Notes: a model not told the origin generated them from the letters alone. A stretch of 64,000 nucleotides of DNA from Arbacia lixula (GCA_963669155.1 OZ022579.1:18472593-18536592); one strand, 5' to 3'; numbered from the stretch's first letter, positions 48,272-61,404 are shown. A program made the numbers and translations.

Positions 48272-51200
48272 TTACGTCTTGAAACTGCGGTTCTGCCCTT
48301 TATGATGGTTGACGTCGGCCATGTAGTCCGTGTATTCATGGCTGCAAATAACAAAAGAACGAGACGACAACGGGTGGTAAATAATGTATAGTTACCTTGG
48401 TTACAAGAAGCAGTATCATAACTATTTTAAAAGTGCATAAAGAAATAAATAAATCGGTGACAATCAATTTAACATTTATTGTTTCCCTTAAGCATTGTTA
48501 TTCACTGAAATCTGTATTCAGATAACCTGTACTTATAGAAGACCTGCTTATACACGGTTGCTTGTCTCTCGTGAGCGGTCTTTATAAAAACACGTGTTCA
48601 GTGTGTTTTCATTACCTGCTAAGCCTTGGAGCTGGCGATCGGAACTTGTCCCTCATTGAACCCGAGTTAACTTGCATCGAGTCACTGTTGGTGCTTTCTT
48701 TCATCGCTCTGAGTCTGAGCTTCGGTGAGACATCTTCTTCCTTGCTCTCCTGGTCTCCAGACTGAGCCACCTTCCTGACAGATAAAAGGCGCCAAAAGTG
48801 ATTAACATGCATGGTGGTGTCGTGCAGCACTCCTTTAAGGCGCATGCGCAATACGCGTTAGCGGCCGATGTTGAAGGGTTCTTGAATTCCCTTCTCTGCT
48901 AGACTCCCTGTCGCCTATGGGAATGGTGTGTACTGTCAGTGCAAAGATGCTTCTATCCCTGTCTATGGCGCATAATGGTAAAAAGCACACACGAAGTTAC
49001 AATATCAGCTCTCGATTGACGTGAATGAGGGATCGTCTCTGGTGGCCTTGGAGAGGGCTTTAAAATTATTTTCATATCAACTAACCATAAGAGAAACGGT
49101 TGATAGTCGTTTTCGTAGAGGTAATTAAGGTGATGAATGCCATACTGGCCTTGTAAAATACATGCATAGGTCAACATCATGACATCATTTAGGAGTCACG
49201 ACGTGTAGACTAACCATGCAAACTTTTACTACAAATTAGCAACACTTTTTGAAAAACAACATCAGTGCTTTTTATCCAATGCGACCTATCATTGTTTATC
49301 GTGTACTTCAGAAACATTAGAAGCCTTGCTTTTTTTTACACATTTTCACAATAAAGACAGGGTATCCTATAAGTCATGAAACTATATGCAAGAATCAGCA
49401 GTAAGCCCCCACAATAACGTGTAAAATCTCACAGTCAAAGCTTCACGAACATTTGCAGAAAAATTGAAAAAGGTATCCTTGAGAACGGCAGCGAGCAAAA
49501 TCGTATTGTCCCTTTTACCATGTTCAGCGCGCTTTGCGGGCATTGCGCTATACAGGTTTTGGACGACCGGCCCAATCATGCCAATACCTCCTCAAAATCG
49601 TCTGTTCGCTATGATGTTGCCTCGAATCAGTTTCCTGTTCTGTTCCAGAAAACTTTTATCCAGTATGTTCTTCCACGTTCCATGTTTTTACACAATTTTT
49701 GATCTGCAAAAGGGATACCCTGTCTTTAAAGTTAATGGAGTTGTAAATAATTTCATTCAAAGTATGTATTCAATGCTGTAGAATATCAGAGCTTATGAAA
49801 CCATGCAACGATAGAAAAGAAGATGATGAAGAAGAAAAAGAAGACGAAGATAGAGACGACAAAAGAAGAAGAAGAAGAAGAAGACAAAAGACGAAGAAGA
49901 AGCAGACAAAAGAAGAAAAAGAAGACAAAAGAAAAAGAACAAAAAGACAAAAGAAGAAGAAGAAGAAGAAGAGAAAGGAAAAGAAGACGAAGAACGAGAA
50001 GGAGGAGGACAAATGGAAGAAGAACAACAAGAACAAGTTGAACAAAAAGAAGGACAAGGAGGACAAGGAGAAGAAGAAGAACATGGGAACGAAGAACAAG
50101 AAGAGGAAGGTTAAGAACAAGAAGGAGGAGAAGGAGGAGGAGACGAACAAGAAGAAGAAGATGAAGAAGAGGGAGATGGAGAAGAGGGAAAGACAAAGAG
50201 GAGATGACTAGTCTTACTCTTGAACGAAGTCGAATCCCGGCCACAGGGTATGTACGCGGGAATCTGTGCTTGGTATGTCATCTAGGAGTGTCATCCGTTC
50301 TTCACCCTGTGCGTTTGAGACTGAATGTTCTACGCTCTCTCCGCTAATCGGCCTTGTCCTCAGATCAACGCTCGCCGATTCGGAGTGCCTATCACCTCCT
50401 CGGGACGCGTTGCTCAGCTTGCGCGTCACGGTTTCGATGCCTGGCAGGTCCGCCACGGGCTTCGTTCGCTCTCGCTGGTAGGGAGCTGGGTACTCGTAGT
50501 CATCCAGCAAATCCTCGTCATCGTCGTCGAAGGTGGCGTACTTCATATCGGCCAGTGAGATGGATCGCCGCGGCATCGCTTGGTCCCGGCCATCGACCGC
50601 AGCCGACGATGTCGATGGTGGGGTAGGGGATGAGGAGGGGGGAAGACGATCTGGGGTGGCCGAGCCAGCAGGCTCAGCCCCCGGAGCTCCGGGGTCAGCT
50701 GCAGCAGAGCTTCTCTTAGAGTCGTTCGAGCCGTCCTGATGGAAACAGCAAGAGGTATCAGTTTAAGGATTAGTCGGTCGTATGCTCGTCTTTAGATGGA
50801 AACTTACATGTCACAAAACATTCAGTTTGGCAAAAGTTTATAGCTAATTTGGATGTATATATAAATATATATATACATATATTTGATTGTGACCCAAACG
50901 GCTCCCCATAAGCACGAGGCATTGCTAGGGCACCGTTGTTAAATGCACAAGACAAAGTTGGTCTGATGAGGATGAGGATGAGGATGATAAATGTCTATTT
51001 GGGTATCGAAAATTTGAAAGAGTTCTCAGTTGTATAGCTAGTCAGATAAAGGGCTAATATGAAGTATATGCGAAAGAAGACTGGAAAGGGGGAGGGGAGA
51101 AGGAGAGAGTAAAATAGAATGGACATAAATACATATATAGAGAGACAGAGACAGAGACAAAGAAAGGGAGAGAGAAGAGAGAGAGAGAGAAGTGGGGGCA

Positions 51201-51391
51201 GAGAGATTGAAATTGAGAAGGAGAAAAAGAGAGAGAGGGCGGTAGGATAAGAGACAGAAAGAGAGGAGAAGACTGCACAGAGAGGAAACGAGACTGAATA
51301 GAGAGAAGGAAAGAAGGAGAGAGTAAAAGAGACTGGAGAGAGAGAGAGACAGATAGATAGAAAGAGAGATAGAGAGAGGTGGGACAGGGGG

Positions 51392-51448
<57 letters not shown>

Positions 51449-51961
51449 AGCAGAATGAGAGAAAGTGAGAGGGGGAGGGATGGAAGATGTAGATAAGGGA
51501 AACCAACAAACTCGACCAGATTCTTACCGATATCAAATTAGAACACTTTAACTTCCAGAGAGAATTTTCATTTCTTCATCATAATCAATAAGACATTTTC
51601 TTTGATCATCTTGATCCTATTTGACCTATCTGTCCCGAAATGCTTTCATAAAGTCTCTGTCCCACCTCCCTGATGTAACCATGGTTACCGGTATTGTTTG
51701 AGCATGATGTCAGCGAGACACAGAGTGAAGGATTAACGATCATGACTCACCGTTGAGAGAACAGATGGTGGTCGATCTTGAGCCAGCTGGCATGGAAAAG
51801 GCCGAAGAAGAGGGAGAAGGCATCAAAAACACTTCCTGAACACATTTGCATGTACTAACAGCCACTAGCGAAATCGATTGAATTAATTAATTCATTCAAT
51901 CAAGGAGCGGTCTGTAATGTACTCATCACATAACAATTTATCGTCATTGCGTTTGATCATA

Positions 51962-51992
<31 letters not shown>

Positions 51993-51994
51993 AA

Positions 51995-52041
<47 letters not shown>

Positions 52042-55000
52042 AGAAGAAGAAGAAGAAGAAGAAGAAGAAGAAGAAGAAGAAGAAGAAGAAGAAGAAGAAG
52101 AAGAAGAAGAAGAAGAAGAAGAAGAAGAAGAAGAAGAAAAAGAGGAATATATATCATTTATATAGCGCACTTTCCATCTTAATCAGATGATCAAGGCGCT
52201 TCAGAGCAAATTAAAGAGAGAGAAAAAAAATACAATAACAGGTAAGCACGTTGACAATATTCACACTTTGAACAGCTCCTGTTGCCGGTGTGTACGAATG
52301 TCATAAAATGTTGCATTTATATTACATATAAAACGTTGATAATAACACATTAAAGTTATTGTGTTCCTTACAAAACCAAATAAAGGGCTCTGGCTGCTCA
52401 ACATTACAAGACAGCGCGATGATTTAGCGCCACCTGTCGACGAGCCACTTCGTAATATTGCGCATGGGCAGATTATTGCTGGTAGAACATGACCTCAGGT
52501 CAGTTTCACTACTCACAGAATAAAATGGGAATTTATTAGATAGTCAAGCACATTTCAATTTACTATAATGCAAATATGGCAACAGCCAATCAGCACCGAG
52601 AAGGTAGTGAAAGAACATTCCACCATGTGCACCTGCTTATATTGTTGTTCCGGGCACACTCTAAAATGTCTTTACATCCATCATCCAACACAGCTTCATG
52701 AAACAATGCCAGTCAGCCGTCTAGTAGTATTTATACAGTGGATTGTCTGACCATAGTGTAAAAGACCAATTTCGTTATGTATACAGAGTTTATTCACGTC
52801 ATTCAAACAATAAAACAATACGTTACTAATGGTAACACCAAAGCTTATTCGAGGTTTGTCCGAGTAGCAACAACTAGAGTGCGTTCCATCCATTCAAACT
52901 GAATCACGAAATACAGGTGGATGTAATCACGCGTCACCAGGCAGTTAGGGGGAAAGTGGTGAATACATTACGAAAATGACTTATAAAAACATCGCCCCAA
53001 ATCCGACTTGATATAGCCATACCTGCTTTTCTCTCTTAAGCCTCTGTAGCTCAGCTTTGGATTTGAAGTACTGACGGGCTTGTTTAAGGTAGGAGGTTCG
53101 CTCGTTGTTCAGTTTGCGTACAAGATCGTCCCGTTCTACCAGAGAGCGCGCCGTCTCCTCGAACGCCCTGTTCCTCTCAAAAACAACCTGCCAGAAACGA
53201 AGTCGGCGGTTACAGTTTTGAGACTCCATTCAAATTTACTGGAAGAGGATGATGATGCAACATTGCTAACTAGTTATCTATTTGTTTGCCAGACAAAATG
53301 GCACTTGAATGGATTTGTGTGTATCACTAGTCTTGAAAATGAAGACACAAGTGACGAAAGGAATTGATGTTTTTACATCTTGAACGAAAAAAACAATTCA
53401 TGTAATCGACAATATACATTTTAATACTACGACTATGGCGACATGAACAACAACACTGAAACCAAAAAAAAATAAAGTAAACGACTAGATGCCCTTCACT
53501 ACTATGACTAGGACGAGATGAACATCAATGTTGGTGGGAGATAATAATTCATGTAACTTGTCAATCAGTATAAAGCTTCAAAATGTTGACACTAAGGCAG
53601 GAATCGTGACTCTCACACTACTTTCCCTCAAAATAAAAGAGACGTTCTTTATTCCAACGCCATCGTTGTATAGGAAAGTAATTATTGGTTTTATCACCAC
53701 CACCACCACCACCACAACTAAAACTACTCTACCACCAACTCCAACATCACCTCACCACCACCCCACCACCATCATTACCAACCATGCCAACCGCAACAAT
53801 AATGACACCACCTCAACACCATGAACAATACTATCACCGTTAATAATACCACCTCCGTGAAATAACCACCACCATCATCAACATCACACTGATTAAGTTC
53901 ACCATATATCACCGTCATCACCTGACCCCCGCCACCCTCTTTTCCACCACCACCACTACCGTCACCATCACCATAACTACCATCAACATAGCACATCCAC
54001 CATCATCACCATCGTCACCAACACCAGCACCGCCAGCACCCCATTACCACCATAACTATTATCACCACCCCTTTGTCAGCATCAGCAGCAGCACCGCACT
54101 TCCACCATCACCAAAACAACCATAATACCAGCACCGCCGCCCCATTACCACCATGCAGCACCAGCTTCACCACAATCCCACTTCCACCAACACAAGCACC
54201 ACCATCCTTCTTCCACAAGAACTAAGACCACCTCTATAACACCACCACCATCACAACCACCACACCATTACCACCATTACCACCATTACCACCATTACCA
54301 CCACTAGCACTGCCCCACTTCCACCACCACCAACACTTCAATAACACTAGCACCTCACAACTTCCGCACTACCACCAGCACCAATACTACCTCAATAACA
54401 CCAGCACCAGCACCACCGCAATAACACTGGCACCAACACCATCTTAACAACGCCAGCACCAACACCATCTCAATTACACCAGCAGCAGCACCATCTACTT
54501 GCTCACCTGCGATCTCTCTCCGCTGACCTGTGTGAGTTCATCTTGCGCCATTTGTAGTCTCTCTGTAACCATAGTGAGTTCCTCTTTAAGCAAGGCTGCG
54601 GTCGTTGCCATCTCCTCCTTATCGGCCTCCAGCTGAGGAACACAACGAACACGGACCCATTAATTTCGTTGGTGCCCCGGTGCATTTTGCAAGACCTGAC
54701 CGTTATGACTTTGTTAAAGCCTTAATTGAGTAAGCGGACGTCTGATTTCACGGCTCATCATTGACCTCTCTCTATTTTATGTTATATTCCTTTCCTTATC
54801 CTTTATATGATTTGTCTAGGTCTATAACTGTCTTCCACTACAATTCATCTTCTTACTATATTTGTATTTCCATCAAATCAATATCATATTCCCATCTTGT
54901 TCGTCATATTCCGCTGTTTGCCTCTTCACCTCTCCCATCGGCTTTTCTCGTGCAATAAATCCCTTTTAAGTCATAACATTATGACCGGGTCCGTATTCAT

Positions 55001-56029
55001 TCAAAACAATGGTAAAGGGCACGGCTTGGCGCTCCCAACCCACAACCCACCCATCACCCAACCCCATCCTGTCACCATGATTACTACGAGTGCTGACTTA
55101 TTGACAAAAAGAGTACCCATCTCCTTTAGATCGGACCACCAACCTCCCATTCCCTTTCCAGCGACTCACCCTCTACTTAAATGGAAAGTCCACCTGAAGT
55201 TGCAATGATTTCAATAAGAGCAGAAACATGAAAGAAACATATAAGTGAAGGTTTGACAAAAATCCGTCAAAGATCAAGAGAGCCTTTTAAAATTTGAAGT
55301 TTGTAACGCCACGTGCGAGGTGCTCTCCCATAATGTGTGCTGTATGATTCCATAAATTGCTCTATTTCTGCTTTTGATGACAGAATATTTTTTTATAGAA
55401 GTAGATGTAAAAATTTGTTTCTAATGATGTATCAAATGCACAGGTACAATGGTGCCTATCGATTCAAGAAAAATCGATATTTTCAGAAAAATTAGTACAC
55501 AGCATAATGGCCAGTAATCAATAGATCAAAGTTATCCTTTGACGGATTTTCATAAAACCCTCACTAATATGTTTCTTCCATGTTTCTGCTTTCATTGAAA
55601 CTAATTTGATTTCAGGGTGGACCATCCCTTTAAGATCCCTTTAAGATCGGATCCCAGCACCTCCCAAGCGTCGCATATGAGGTATAATCCTCCTTGGTGA
55701 GTGATATCTGTCTATTTTACAGGGTTCATTTTTATTTATTTTTTATTGAAAGACACATACAAAGAATGAGTTACTCTAACTGGAGGGGTCAATTAAGCTG
55801 AGATCGGAGTAACCACGTCTAGCACCATCCCCACCCAGGCACCCACCTTCTCTTTGAGGTCGTAAGCGTCGTAGAGCTGCTTGCGGACGGACTGCAGCTC
55901 CTTGACGGCCTCTTCGCACTTGGTGACGGCCTCCTCCTTGTCAGCAATCATGATCTCCAGCTTGGTCTGCTCTTCAAGCTCGTAGCTTGAGTTCCGCTGG
56001 TTCGCCGTGGTCGCCGTCTTCCGGGCTTC
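48272..56029 (-). CDS. Coiled-coil protein with low-complexity tail, last seven exons (5' part not found)
   Basis: In transcript order the exons are 56029-55847, 54632-54507, 53187-53023, 51786-51751, 50735-50218, 48774-48616 and 48341-48272. All have GT/AG borders and agree in phase (0,0,0,0,2,2), giving 418 residues up to TAA at 48272-48274. Residues 1-170 are charged, Glu/Lys/Leu-rich and helical (for example LEADKEEMATTAALLKEEL), as in an alpha-helical coiled coil. The remaining part is disordered: Ser/Pro/Ala/Thr-rich, then MPRRSISLADMKYATF, an acidic block FDDDDEDLLDDYEYP, many Ser and Arg-Ser sites suited to kinases, and the end HKGQNRSFKT. The first visible exon has no start codon at its head and an acceptor precedes it, so the N-terminus lies upstream, probably past the window edge. 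A scaffold or cytoskeletal role is only a guess. I do not recognise the family. Its introns are unusually loaded with simple repeats. Confidence 0.82.
49352..49729. mobile_element. MITE with AAAGACAGGGTATCC ends
   Basis: ATAAAGACAGGGTATCC at the left is mirrored by GGATACCCTGTCTTTAAA at the right. Length about 378 bases, in the penultimate-exon intron of the coiled-coil gene. Confidence 0.65.
49806..50210 (+). repeat. ~400-bp purine-only tract (GAA/GAC/GGA)
   Basis: The plus strand is almost entirely A and G with few C and T, in triplet-like order. On the gene's strand this is a long pyrimidine tract starting just after the donor at 50217. The charged open frames on the plus strand are artefacts. 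Confidence 0.9.
51070..51480. repeat. (GA)n-rich purine tract
   Basis: About 400 bases of degenerate GAGA with a pure run at 51396-51446, in an intron of the coiled-coil gene. Confidence 0.9.
51960..52215. repeat. (GAA)n of ~180 bases followed by SINE-tail-like sequence
   Basis: An almost pure GAA array runs 51964-52139 (one GAG-type interruption near 52017). It is followed by a TTTATATAGCGCACTTTCC and ATCAAGGCGCTT segment like the 3' part of the POLR3H-intron SINE. The array lies in an intron of the minus-strand coiled-coil gene, where it reads TTC. It yields meaningless poly-Ser and poly-Leu open frames. Confidence 0.85.
52465..52762. repeat. Dispersed repeat C, copy 2
   Basis: Same sequence as 45325-45640 with scattered differences. 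The shared 60-codon frame differs at many amino-acid positions, so it is not under protein constraint as far as I can see. Confidence 0.8.
52775..52985 (-). repeat. Copy of the large palindrome's loop sequence
   Basis: The reverse complement matches 36960-37180 (GTGAATACATTACGAAAATG, TTAGGGGGAAAG, GAGGTTTGTCCGAGTAGCAA, CGTTCAAAC-like). It directly abuts the donor side of the 53023 exon. Confidence 0.7.
53690..54490. repeat. ~800-bp degenerate (CCA/CAC)n tract
   Basis: The plus strand is dominated by CCA, CAC and AGCACC triplets with purer runs at 53693-53715 and 54262-54305. It fills most of one intron of the coiled-coil gene and stops within 20 bases of the donor at 54506. Confidence 0.9.
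55177..55633. mobile_element. Fold-back element, AAAGGG family, copy 3
   Basis: AATGGAAAGTCCACCTGAAGT at the left mirrors TTCAGGGTGGACCATCCCTT at the right. AAACATGAAAGAAACATA pairs with ATGTTTCTTCCATGTTTC. It is intronic in the coiled-coil gene. Confidence 0.8.
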
Positions 56030-56404
56030 CTACGATCACGGGAATGAGAAATACATAATAACCCCCTTGTTCACAAGTTGATGGAAAGACGAATCCAGAT
56101 TACAATTTGATTAAAGATTTCCGCCAAATTAGACATTATAGTACTTAATTGAGATGTAAAAAGAAAAAGAAATACTTGCGCGATATTGCCCATAGATGTA
56201 AAGGTGGCAGTGCAAAGGTATGGAGAGAACTAACTAGAGCTGCCGGTAGAAAACGGCGGGAAGATACTGTCCCAAAGACATTTCTGGAGATACGTTAAAT
56301 GATTTTGTTTTGATTTATATTGGTGCATTATCAAGAACTCAAAAAGAGTATTTCCATGTTTGGAAGCATGTAGATTGTATAAATGACTTTAATTTTGAAT
56401 GCAT

Positions 56405-56785
56405 TTGATGTGGTTTGAGAAATATGTGAACCATTCAGCCAATTTGCTGGGAGTTCATAGCTGATCTTGATACACAAACTGTGAATTAGTTTAGGGGTGG
56501 GCCAAGGGAAATTTTGATAAAACTGTAGAAAGAATTTGATCCGTAACTTTTTCGGACACCTCCGGACACGAAATTGAGGTTGTCAATTTCCACGGAAGTG
56601 AAACATTCAATAAACGATTACAAGATATTTGTAAGGGAACATGATTGACCAATGTGCGATATGGTGGCATTTTTCTGACATGTTCTCTACAGTATTCTCC
56701 ATTTATCACAAAACGAAACAATATAATTTGAAATGCACAGAATCGTTTCATTATAAGACGTACTACCACAGCACGATTGACCTGA
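56405..56785. repeat. Dispersed repeat D, copy 1
   Basis: Near-identical in order to 61955-62320 (TTTGAGAAATATGT, GGGAGTTCATAGCTGATCTT, GGGAAATTTTGATAAAA, TGATCCGTAACTTTTTCGGAC, GTGCGATAT). Same orientation. Confidence 0.8.
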
Positions 56786-57672
56786 GGTCGTTCGTACTAG
56801 CAATAATCTACTCATGCGCACATTGCAACGACAAACTTATTCATCTGGACTTTGGCCAGGTCGACTTCCATTTCGTCTGCAAATACGGATGCTGTAAGTA
56901 AAACAATTGTACTACTGTTTACCCCAGTGTCCGGGATCGAAGTGTATGTAAACACCCGGTGTCTGCAATGTCAAGGTATGAGATACAAATAGAGACTGCT
57001 CTTAAGGGTATAGTTTAACCATGTCCCTAATATAAGAGCAGTATCTATTTGTTTTATATACAGAATAAAATAAAAGTGCTACGATCATTGATGTTTTGCT
57101 CTACTCACAGGAAATTATTAGAACCAGTTGTGACAACTGGTAGAATATATTTCGGTACTCACTATACTATGCCACATCCAAGATTGGCGGTTCGTTCTGA
57201 GACAGTATTGTGGGAATGACAAGACAGTGAGGAGCGGGTGGAAAAACACCTTTCGTTTAAGTTCTTGTGCATAAGATACGCTAGCAAAATTGTTTTCAAA
57301 TCAGTTAATCCCCATAACATGTAGCTAAGGTTTTAAAAAAGTTTGTATAGTCCACATTTCTTTGTCTACTGCATATATGCATATACATGTATCTGTTATA
57401 TCCTTACATATGATTTACTGTTTAATAGTTAATATAACACTGTAAATCTTGACTTTTACGGAGAAGTTTCAGTGTTCATCCGGATGATGATAGTTTCAAT
57501 TGTAAACATTTTGAAAACATCAGAAATCAAATTAGTCATTTTTGAGAAAGTAACTGATTTATGTCTATGCATGCATGCAGACTTGAAAACATGAGAAATG
57601 TTACTGTTATGATTATTCAAAATGGAGGGGCGCATTTTCCGTCTCCCGTCAGAGACATACTATACCCCGTCC

Positions 57673-57818
57673 AGAGCCATGCATAAACAGACTTTGGCCA
57701 ACTCGGTTTCATTCGGTTACAGCATGGCGCATATTATTTTGCTATTCACTTGCCCAACAAAGCAACACGCACCATGTTGTTACATATAGTTGGCCAAACT
57801 CTGTTTATAGATGGCTCT
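57673..57818. mobile_element. GTTTGGCCAACTCGG MITE, copy 1
   Basis: AGAGCCATGCATAAACAGAC at the left mirrors CTCTGTTTATAGATGGCTCT at the right, 146 bases, with the core CATGGCGCATATT. Confidence 0.85.
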
Positions 57819-57828
57819 GCTCCCGTCT

Positions 57829-57995
57829 AGAGCCCTTCTTAAGAGAGTTTGGCCAACTCGGTTTCAATACATAGCAACATGGAGCGTACGTATTGCTTTG
57901 TTGGGCAAACAGTTAAGAAAAATATATGCGCCATGTTGCCTCTTTCGAAAAAAATCTCGAGCCGAGTTGGCCTAGCTCTGTGTATAAAGGGCTCT
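57829..57995. mobile_element. GTTTGGCCAACTCGG MITE, copy 2
   Basis: The same family ten bases further on, 167 bases. Ends AGAGCCCTTCTTAAGAGAGT and TGTGTATAAAGGGCTCT. Confidence 0.8.
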
Positions 57996-58000
57996 TGTTT

Positions 58001-59657
58001 TATTCAGAGTTATCTATCACTGATCAAGTTTGGCCAACTTGGTTTCACTAACCCAGATAGTAAAGTATCTGGGGGCCCATATGGCAATCATGTGGGTCTA
58101 ATGGGGCCCATATGTACCATTTTCAACCCATATGGGGCCCATATGGTTTGTCCCACCTAGAACCCAGATAATAAAACCATATGGGCCCCATGTGGTATGT
58201 ATATGGACACTGTGGTCTTATTTCTGTGTCGACTGAGCCATATAAAACCCACATGGGGCCATATGGGTTTTTCCCACCTTGAACCCACATGATAACTGAG
58301 ATGCCCATGAATATTTATGCATGCATTAGGCCTATTGATTTGTGTCATATTTTTGTACATTTGATTAGATTACCGGTATATAACTAGATAGAAGTAATAT
58401 TTAAGCATACATTCCAATAACCGTTTTATATTAAAAAAAAAAAAAAAAAAATGCCACCTAATTGAGTCCAGACAACAATAATTACAACAAAATGTTCATC
58501 TCTAATTACACTAAATTTCTGTAGAAGTGAGTGTACTGAGGAATACGATTGGATCGAGTAAGATAGGAGAGGATAGGATAAGATAGGAAAGGGTAAGGAT
58601 TGTGTACGTGCTCGTATGTAGCCTATCCAAGTATGATTAGTAATGTGAAATATCATCCCTCCATTTTTATTATTTCTTTTGGCCCATATGGGCCCCAAAA
58701 TATAGATGGGTCCTAGATGGGCCAAATGGGGCCTTTAACATTTTCGAACAGACCAAAAGGAAAATGATGCACATGGACTCATGTCATTTGACCTTTTGAC
58801 CAGCAGATGACCTTTGACCCCATCATTCTCATTACGCTACATGTGGTATTACTCATGGATCATTTGTACCAAGTTTGATCACAATTGATGCAGAAATGAA
58901 CACATAGGAGCAAGTTGAACAAAACTATTTTTGTAACAGACCACCATCATTGATTTGGCCCCTAAGTCACGACACCTGAACGCCTGGCAACCATTGCGTA
59001 ATCTTTTGATTTTTTAAAACTTGTTTTGATTAGTTGTTTCCCCTCTATAAGGAACCCCTTACATTTCCTCTTGGTTTTGTTTCTGTTTTTGAAATCCACT
59101 TTAATTTGTTTACTATCCATATCTCTGGTAACAATAAGCTTGGATGATGCGAATCAAAATTAAACAACAGCATATCACTAATTACAGGCCCAACCCGTAA
59201 AATTTACTAAAAAGTATACCATTTAAATATAGGCCTTCGACCAATAGCACATTTAGAAGTATAATGCGCACTCACCATTATGCTTTGCCGAGAGTTGAAA
59301 AAAAAACCACACAAAACAAATTCCAGTGATTGGAAGAAACTAGTAATTAGAACCCAGGTAGCAAAGTATCTGGGGCAGATATGAGAATCATGTGGGTCTA
59401 CTGGGGCCCATATGTACCATGTTCAACCCATATGGGGCCCATATGGCTTGTGCCACCTAGAACCCAGATAATAAAACCACATGGGCCTCATGTGGTACGT
59501 ATATGGGTAATGTGGTCTTATTTCTGGGTAGACTGAGCGATATAAACCTATATGGGGCCCATATGGGCTTTTCCACCTTGAATTACCCACATGATAACTG
59601 AGATGCTTATGAATACGCATGCATGCATAAGGCCTATTGACTTGTGTCATATTTGTT

Positions 59658-59721
<64 letters not shown>

Positions 59722-60335
59722 AATAGATAACCGGTATATAACTAGATAGAAGGAATATTTCAGCATGAATTCCAATAACCTTTTTATTAAAATATAAATA
59801 AATGCCACCTAATTGAATCCAGACAACACTAATTACGACAAAATGTTCATCTTTAATTGTACTATCCAATATTTTGGAACGTAAATTTCCGTAGTACTAT
59901 TAGTACCTCATTATGAAAGTGTGTGTACTGAGGAATACGATAGAAATCGAGTAGAGTAGGTTAGAATAAGATAAGATGAGGCTAGGATAAGGATTGTGTG
60001 TTCGTATGTTGCCAATCCAAGCATGATATATCATCCCTCATTTTTTTTTTTGCCCATTTGGCCCATATGGGCCCTAGATGGGGTGTACGGTGCAAAATAT
60101 GGTCCTAGATTGGCCAAATGGGGCCCATGTGGGCCCAGATGCTCCCCATATGGGCAGCCCATATGGGGCCCATATCCAGGCCCAGATATTTTGCTATCTG
60201 GGAAGTAAGAACATGGCGCGTGTTGCTTTGTTAGGCAATCAGCGGATAACAACATTAGATGCGCCATGTTGTTACCTATTGTTACCATTTTGTGACGCAT
60301 TAAAATTGAGTTGGCCAAGCTTTGCTCATATATAT
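58001..60335. mobile_element. Third GTTTGGCCAACTCGG MITE, split by the CATATG composite
   Basis: The left half (GTTTGGCCAACTTGGTTTCA, to 58051) and the right half (AACATGGCGCGTGTTGCTTT ... GAGTTGGCCAAGCTTTGCTC, from about 60210) join to the order seen in the two intact copies just upstream. The insert is 58052-60202. Confidence 0.65.
58052..60202. mobile_element. CATATG-palindrome elements, second cluster
   Basis: A complete copy runs 59353-60202 with the ends CCCAGGTAGCAAAGTATCTG and CAGATATTTTGCTATCTGGG. A shorter copy starts at 58052. Both contain GGGGCCCATATGG-type palindromes and a shared middle (GCCACCTAATTGA...CCAGACAACA, GTACTGAGGAATACGAT). An (AT)n(GT)n tract lies at 59657-59720. 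No coding potential. Confidence 0.75.
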
Positions 60336-60394
60336 CTTCATCTCTCTCAATGATCGTACTATTTTGAAAGTTGCAGGGCGTACACCATGTCTGA

Positions 60395-60600
60395 TGTATG
60401 TATGTATATTTTATTCACGTCGTTCAAACAATACGTTATTAATAATAATCCAATGCTTTCCCGAGGTTTGTCCCATCAGTAGCAACAACTAATAGATTCG
60501 GAGTGCGTTATACCCATTGAAACTGAATCACGAAGTAGACTGAATATATTTACGCGTTACTGCATAGTTAGCAAACGGCTTATTGATGATGGCGGATATA
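60395..60600 (-). repeat. Second dispersed copy of the large palindrome's loop
   Basis: Shares TTTATTCACGTCGTTCAAAC, CGAGGTTTGTCC and AGCAACAACTA with 52775-52985 and, inverted, with 36960-37180. Confidence 0.65.
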
Positions 60601-61259
60601 AGGTGAAGGAAATATAAGCCTTAGTATGATTCAGACGGATTGATGACACTACGATGTGGTGGTTGATATGCAGGTACAGACCTCTGGCAGTGAGTCTGAA
60701 ATGGTAGACTAGCTACCATATGTTTCCACGTGCCTGACAATATGAAATTCACTTGGCACACACATTTTGAGAAAGTGACTGAATTTGAGTCGATGCATGC
60801 AGACTGCGCAGTTGGAACACGTGACCCCTTACCCTTTCATCCGACTATTGCCACGTGATCAATTGTGTAAGCTTCTTACATGAGCTTGATATGAGAGGAA
60901 GAACCCGTATCAAATTTGTTTACGAGTGAAGAATAAAACCAGCTTCAGCAAAACAATTGTATTATTGACCCATAGCTTCACTCCCTCATTACCATTGGCA
61001 TGGAATCGTCTAGGAAAGCCAATAGAGTTAAAGAAAGGGTGCTAAGCAGGAAGCTGCAAATGTTTCACTAAACTTGCACCTCCCTGGCCAAACGATTCAA
61101 GTGTGTGAGTGTGTATGTGACATGTTGAACGGAAAGGCAATATATCAAGAGCCTTTTATACATATACATAAGGGCTCTGAATACATCCATCTCTCTCTTT
61201 ATGCATGTATAATCATATAAACAAACATGTATGGGAATGTAACGACCAACCCCCCTCGT

Positions 61260-61404
61260 TCTCTCTCTCTCTCGCTCCACGTGTTTTTTTTTTCTTATAT
61301 TTTTAGGTCTATAGCTAATTATGTTCACGTAAGAACTGCTCAAAAAACGTATATTTCAACTTCATATACGTGATTATATATATATATATGTGTGTGTGTA
61401 TAAT

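Noticed and set aside
49795..50211. 138-residue highly charged open frame on the plus strand
   Set aside because: It is the translation of a purine-only repeat inside an intron of the opposite-strand gene.
50266..50739. Plus-strand frames over 50266-50739
   Set aside because: Shadow of the coiled-coil gene's exon 50218-50735 on the minus strand.
51892..52170. Poly-Ser and poly-Leu frames on the minus strand
   Set aside because: Translation of the (GAA)n array.
56810..56895. Possible extra minus-strand exon of the coiled-coil gene after a good acceptor (TTTTACTTACAG)
   Set aside because: The protein-like frame (SVFADEMEVDLAKVQMNKF) reaches a stop with no phase-0 donor to join the 56029 exon; kept only as a note.
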